A stretch of DNA of 64,000 bases from contig JAILEM010000081.1 in assembly GCA_024687745.1 (NCBI GenBank), positions 1 through 64,000 on the forward strand, written 5' to 3'. The notes under the pieces are model-generated. The model had not been told where the DNA came from, did not search any database, and saw only the letters and a list, made by a program, of their open reading frames with translations. Source of the stretch: Lachnospiraceae bacterium. GTDB lineage: Bacteria > Bacillota > Clostridia > Lachnospirales > Lachnospiraceae. This document shows, one piece after another, positions 60,620 through 64,000 of this stretch (position 1 is its first letter; each line of letters opens with the position of its first letter). The position numbers and the translations under genes were made by a program.

Positions 60620-63600
60620 GTCACCCAGACCGTCCGAAGTCCACTCACTGTAGTAATCCTTCCCATTGACGGTCAGATAATAGCGGTATTTATACCAGTA
60701 AGTCTCTCCCTTCTTAAGGGAACCGAATTTACCTGTCATTTCGACCTTGTTATCTGTGGATTTTAAGGTCTTCCAATCCCCGTTATCTCCCTCTTTTACA
60801 GCATATTCATAGCCTGAGTAGTCAACATTTTTATCCTTCTTGACTTCGAAGATGATCCTTCCTCCATCAATTATCCCTGCAGGCAGCAGAGCCGGGATCG
60901 TTTTACTTAGAGCATCTATCCTCTTCCGATCAGACGGTGATATTGTCGCTTCCGCCTTAGGTGTCGGTGTAGCTGTCACTGTCTTTGTCGGCGTCTTTGT
61001 AGGCGTCTTTGTCGGTGTCTTTGTCGGTTCGGGATCTGCAAATTCCGTCACGTTGATATTACCCTCTGCGAACCAGGTCGATGTATATTCAATACCCTTA
61101 TATGTGCAGGCAACGGTTACGGATGGTCCTTCAGTGTCTGCAAAGGGACTTGCGGATTCTTCGGATACCTTACTGTATTTAACGTTAAGCTCACAGCCGC
61201 CGTCACCTGTCTTTTTAAGGGATGCTGAATCAACCATATCCTTGGCCACTATCTTCCAGTCAGAAACCTTGACTTTTTTTGCTCCTGACGAATCCGAACC
61301 TTTCATCTGATACAGGTTAAACGTCTTATCTGAACGTTTAATGAAATATATAACTGATGAATCCTCCTCATTAACCTTAGCCTCCTCATCAGCCTTTTCA
61401 GTATCATCGTCTGTGCCGTTTCCGAAGTCGTCAGATTCTGTTGCCGTGATCTCATCATCGGAACTATCTGATACTTTACCGTTACTGCCTGATCCCGAAG
61501 ATGAAGAACTCTCCTGAGCTTTCTCCTTATCAGACTCAGACTCTTTCTTACTCTCTGACTCCTTCTCAGTCTCTGACTCCTTTTCAGACTCTGTCTCCTT
61601 TTCGGATTCCTGCTCATTTTCGGACTCTGTTTCATTACTTATCGTACCTGTCTTTATGGACATATTACCGGAAGCACGCATCGTATTTCCCTTAATGTCA
61701 TTTATATCACCGCCAACGGAGATAGTACCCGCTTCCATTAACGAAGAATTATAACTGTTTGCTATGATGTTTCCCCCTACACTCAGGGTATCCGCAGGTT
61801 CTTTCATCTGAACCCAGCCGTATACCGCCTTGTTTGTACCGTCAGAATCTAATTCCTCACTTTCTATAAGATAATCACCGTCAATTATCAGAGAACCACC
61901 GTTAAAATAGATCGCAGGATCGAGATGTCTGAAATCACCGGTTACATGAAGAGACCCGCCGTTTAGGTCAAGATCGGATTCAAGTCCCTCTACATTTCCT
62001 TTTATAGTCATGCTCTTGCCGTTCAGATCAAGGCTGTTCCATATCTTCTCCACAGGACCTGATATGGTAACATCCTCCGTAAGCTTTCTTACACCGAGAG
62101 TCTTAAACCATACACTTTTATTTACAGTCTGTATCGTTTCAAAACAGGCCGAGCTATTGTCAAATTCCACTACCTGCTTTTTATTCACTCCGCTGAACTT
62201 TGCGATATGATCCTTGCTTCCCTTTATCGTGTTACCCCTGTAGTCGTTCACATTACCCATAAATTCCATGGTTCCCGCGCTGAGGACAGAACTGTTATAG
62301 CTTCTTGCGGAAAAATCCCCGCCTACAATAAGGTAATCCTTTGGATCCTCCATACTGAGCCATCCGTATGAGGGCTTGGGAGTAACACCGTCGGAATCAG
62401 GCTCCGGACTTTCTATCAGGAAATCACCGTCAACCTTTATCGAGCCCTTGTTAAAATAGATCGCAGGATCCACAAGCCTAAGACTTCCCGTAATGTTCAT
62501 CGCTCCGCCGTTCAGATCAATATCCGCAGTGATACTGTTAATACTTCCCTTAAGCGTCAGTGTCTGACCGTTTAAGTCGATGCTGTTACAGATATTCTCG
62601 ATATCACCGGATATGGTAGTAGGATTTGTAAGTACCTTAACACCGAGGTTTTTAAAGGTTACATTCTGATTGATCGTTTTGATAGTCTGAAAGCAGGCTC
62701 CGCTGTCCTGAAGATCCACAACCTGCTTCTTATTTCCGCTAAAGCACCCTAAATGTTCCCCTGTGCACCTTAGGGTATTTCCTCTGTGATCGGTTACATT
62801 GCCTTTGAATTCCATTGTTCCGGCTTTTAAATTCGAGGAATTATAGCTTCTTGCCCTGAAATCTCCTCCTACAAGAAGATAATCCTCACTGTTTTCCATA
62901 TTCAGCCAGCCGTATGAAGGTACCATCGACTTTCCGTCTTCACCCTTCTCTGTTCCCTCTATGATATAATCGCCGCCGACTTCAAGGCGTCCCTTATTAA
63001 AATAGATCGCAGGATCGAGCTGATGAAAGCTTCCGGTAACAACAAGCTTACCTCCGTTTAGGTCTATATCGGAGCTGACTTTTTTAACATCTCCTTCGAT
63101 CCTTAAATTCCTTCCGTTGAGATCCAGCTTATCACTTATCTCTTCCACATCTCCGGTTATTGTAGCACCGTTTTTCATGGATCTTATCCCAAGTCTTTTA
63201 AAGCTTACAGGCGCCTGTCCGGTGCCGATGGTCTGGAAGGCGGCCCCGCTTGCAAGATCCACTACCAGAGGCTTCTTTGCAAGGCCGAAATTGGCAAGGT
63301 TTGTACCGCTGCACTTAAGAGTATTGCCGTTTAAGTCTGTTACATTACCGCAAAACTGAAGTTCCCCGGCGGAAATATTTGAGGAATTGTAGCTTTTGGC
63401 CCGGAATTCACCGCCTACATATATCTTGTCAGCCTCATTATCCATGTTGATCCATCCGTATGAGGTCTTCATGCTCCCGTCTTCATCCTTCTCAGTTCCC
63501 TCTATATAATAATCCTGTAAAACCTGAAGGAAGCCGCCGTTTATATACATGGCGCTGTCTATCTGGTGAAGATTCCCATTAATTATCAGCCTTCCGCCTT

Positions 63601-63907
63601 CAAGATCGATATCGGAATCTGCCAGGACATCTCCTGTTACAACAAGCTGCTTTCCGTTAAGCTCGAGCTTTCCGTTAACGATAAGGTCTCCCTCCACATT
63701 CGTATGCGAGCTTAATGTCATGGATTTATCGATCGTTGTAGTCTTTCGGCCGTTATTTGACTCCGTTTTAACACCGCTTACATCCAAAGCCCAGGCTTTC
63801 CTCGGACTAAACCAAAGAATAAACGCACAGACTGTAAGGACCAGAAGTATCAGTGATCCCATCCTTTCTTTTGTGATAAAACCGATCTGCTTTTCTCTTT
63901 CTTTCAT
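60599..63907 (-). CDS. Large secreted beta-solenoid-like repeat protein
   Basis: A 1102-aa protein; the start was moved to the ATG at 63907 (MKEREKQIGF) with GGAGG 6 bases upstream. An N-terminal membrane segment or signal (LILLVLTVCAFILWFSP, ending in RKAWA) is followed by about four repeats of 182 residues (landmark phrases DLNGG, PAIYFN, GGDFRARSYNSS and SYGWLNM). Internally these repeat short DLNG-type beta strands like bactofilins. A Ser/Glu/Lys low-complexity stretch, an Ig-like part, a TPTK spacer and a fibronectin-like C-terminal domain follow. No LPXTG sorting signal is present. It could be a surface-layer or scaffold protein. Confidence 0.82.
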   Translation of the reverse strand: MKEREKQIGFITKERMGSLILLVLTVCAFILWFSPRKAWALDVSGVKTESNNGRKTTTIDKSMTLSSHTNVEGDLIVNGKLELNGKQLVVTGDVLADSDIDLEGGRLIINGNLHQIDSAMYINGGFLQVLQDYYIEGTEKDEDGSMKTSYGWINMDNEADKIYVGGEFRAKSYNSSNISAGELQFCGNVTDLNGNTLKCSGTNLANFGLAKKPLVVDLASGAAFQTIGTGQAPVSFKRLGIRSMKNGATITGDVEEISDKLDLNGRNLRIEGDVKKVSSDIDLNGGKLVVTGSFHQLDPAIYFNKGRLEVGGDYIIEGTEKGEDGKSMVPSYGWLNMENSEDYLLVGGDFRARSYNSSNLKAGTMEFKGNVTDHRGNTLRCTGEHLGCFSGNKKQVVDLQDSGACFQTIKTINQNVTFKNLGVKVLTNPTTISGDIENICNSIDLNGQTLTLKGSINSITADIDLNGGAMNITGSLRLVDPAIYFNKGSIKVDGDFLIESPEPDSDGVTPKPSYGWLSMEDPKDYLIVGGDFSARSYNSSVLSAGTMEFMGNVNDYRGNTIKGSKDHIAKFSGVNKKQVVEFDNSSACFETIQTVNKSVWFKTLGVRKLTEDVTISGPVEKIWNSLDLNGKSMTIKGNVEGLESDLDLNGGSLHVTGDFRHLDPAIYFNGGSLIIDGDYLIESEELDSDGTNKAVYGWVQMKEPADTLSVGGNIIANSYNSSLMEAGTISVGGDINDIKGNTMRASGNMSIKTGTISNETESENEQESEKETESEKESETEKESESKKESESDKEKAQESSSSSGSGSNGKVSDSSDDEITATESDDFGNGTDDDTEKADEEAKVNEEDSSVIYFIKRSDKTFNLYQMKGSDSSGAKKVKVSDWKIVAKDMVDSASLKKTGDGGCELNVKYSKVSEESASPFADTEGPSVTVACTYKGIEYTSTWFAEGNINVTEFADPEPTKTPTKTPTKTPTKTVTATPTPKAEATISPSDRKRIDALSKTIPALLPAGIIDGGRIIFEVKKDKNVDYSGYEYAVKEGDNGDWKTLKSTDNKVEMTGKFGSLKKGETYWYKYRYYLTVNGKDYYSEWTSDGLGDVYTSYD
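61880..63700. repeat. About four in-frame repeats of about 546-549 bp
   Basis: The DNA phrase AAAATAGATCGCAGGA recurs at 61904, 62453 and 62999, with a diverged copy near 63545. Spacings are 549 and 546 bp, matching the 182-183 residue protein repeats of the beta-solenoid gene. Confidence 0.85.
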
Positions 63908-63929
63908 ATCATCCTCCGTAATCGCTTCC

Positions 63930-63964
63930 GACACCCGACACCCGACACCCGACACCCGACACCC
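63930..63964. repeat. 7-bp tandem repeat GACACCC x5
   Basis: Five perfect copies of GACACCC follow one another just upstream of the ribosome binding site of the beta-solenoid gene. Repeats of this kind can gain or lose units and change promoter or leader spacing. Confidence 0.9.
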
Positions 63965-64000
63965 ATAAAACGGGTTTACGGAAAAGCAAAAAATATCATC

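Noticed and set aside
60840-61310. Plus-strand 156-aa ORF with VFVGVFVG repeats
   Set aside because: It is the antisense of the TPTKTPTK spacer of the beta-solenoid gene.

Overview
This window looks like chromosomal DNA of a Gram-positive anaerobe of the Clostridia, most likely the family Lachnospiraceae; the genus cannot be fixed from the sequence alone. The reasons are the gene order Asp23-nusB-xseA-xseB-ispA-dxs-tlyA-nadK-argR-recN, the style of the signalling and zinc-ribbon proteins, strong AGGAGG-type ribosome binding sites, a moderate GC content, and several large secreted repeat proteins. No rRNA, tRNA, CRISPR array, prophage or insertion sequence was seen.

Region by region. (1) 1-20.3 kb, all minus strand, is mostly housekeeping: the 5' end of an unidentified gene, a structured intergenic block, glgA, then the operon asp23-nusB-xseA-xseB-ispA-dxs-tlyA-nadK-argR-recN-membrane protein. 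Beyond it lie a transglutaminase-like lipoprotein, prfC, deoB, a 750-bp gap with a DnaA-box cluster, pnp and rpsO. (2) 20.3-33.3 kb, minus strand, starts with aspS. It continues as a signalling block of an EAL phosphodiesterase, a GH3 glycosidase, an HD-GYP phosphodiesterase, a hybrid kinase with receiver and HPt, and a PAS protein, followed by folE and a HAD phosphatase. (3) 33.5-41.5 kb, plus strand, is a compact operon of unknown purpose. It encodes a divergent alanine-racemase-like protein, a membrane SpoIIE/PP2C phosphatase with an extracellular sensor, an unrecognised 477-aa protein, a substrate-binding lipoprotein, and an MFS transporter with a sensor-like N-terminus. (4) 41.5-50.4 kb holds an NhaC-type antiporter, a beta-helix lipoprotein behind a structured leader, a second hybrid kinase, a YhcH-family protein, a small protein, an XRE regulator and a DUF1002 lipoprotein.

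(5) 50.5-64 kb, minus strand, is the most unusual part. A Ser/Thr kinase, a PP2C phosphatase and a double-FHA ABC transporter are followed by a membrane protein carrying six 37-aa copies of a Thr-containing peptide, then an SPFH protein and a zinc-ribbon membrane protein resembling Bacillus YdjI and YdjG. A 1102-aa secreted beta-solenoid-like protein lies upstream of the kinase. I read this as a candidate phospho-threonine signalling module acting on the cell envelope. Upstream of the SPFH gene is an array of six units with an exact 74-bp period, each centred on TTTACCTCA-N20-TGAGGTAAA; a seventh single copy lies about 6 kb away. This array, the racemase/SpoIIE operon and the kinase/FHA module are the best candidates for undescribed biology.

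Several start codons were moved inward from the ORF track where a ribosome binding site or an upstream gene decided the matter. All function calls are by reading motifs; no database search was possible.
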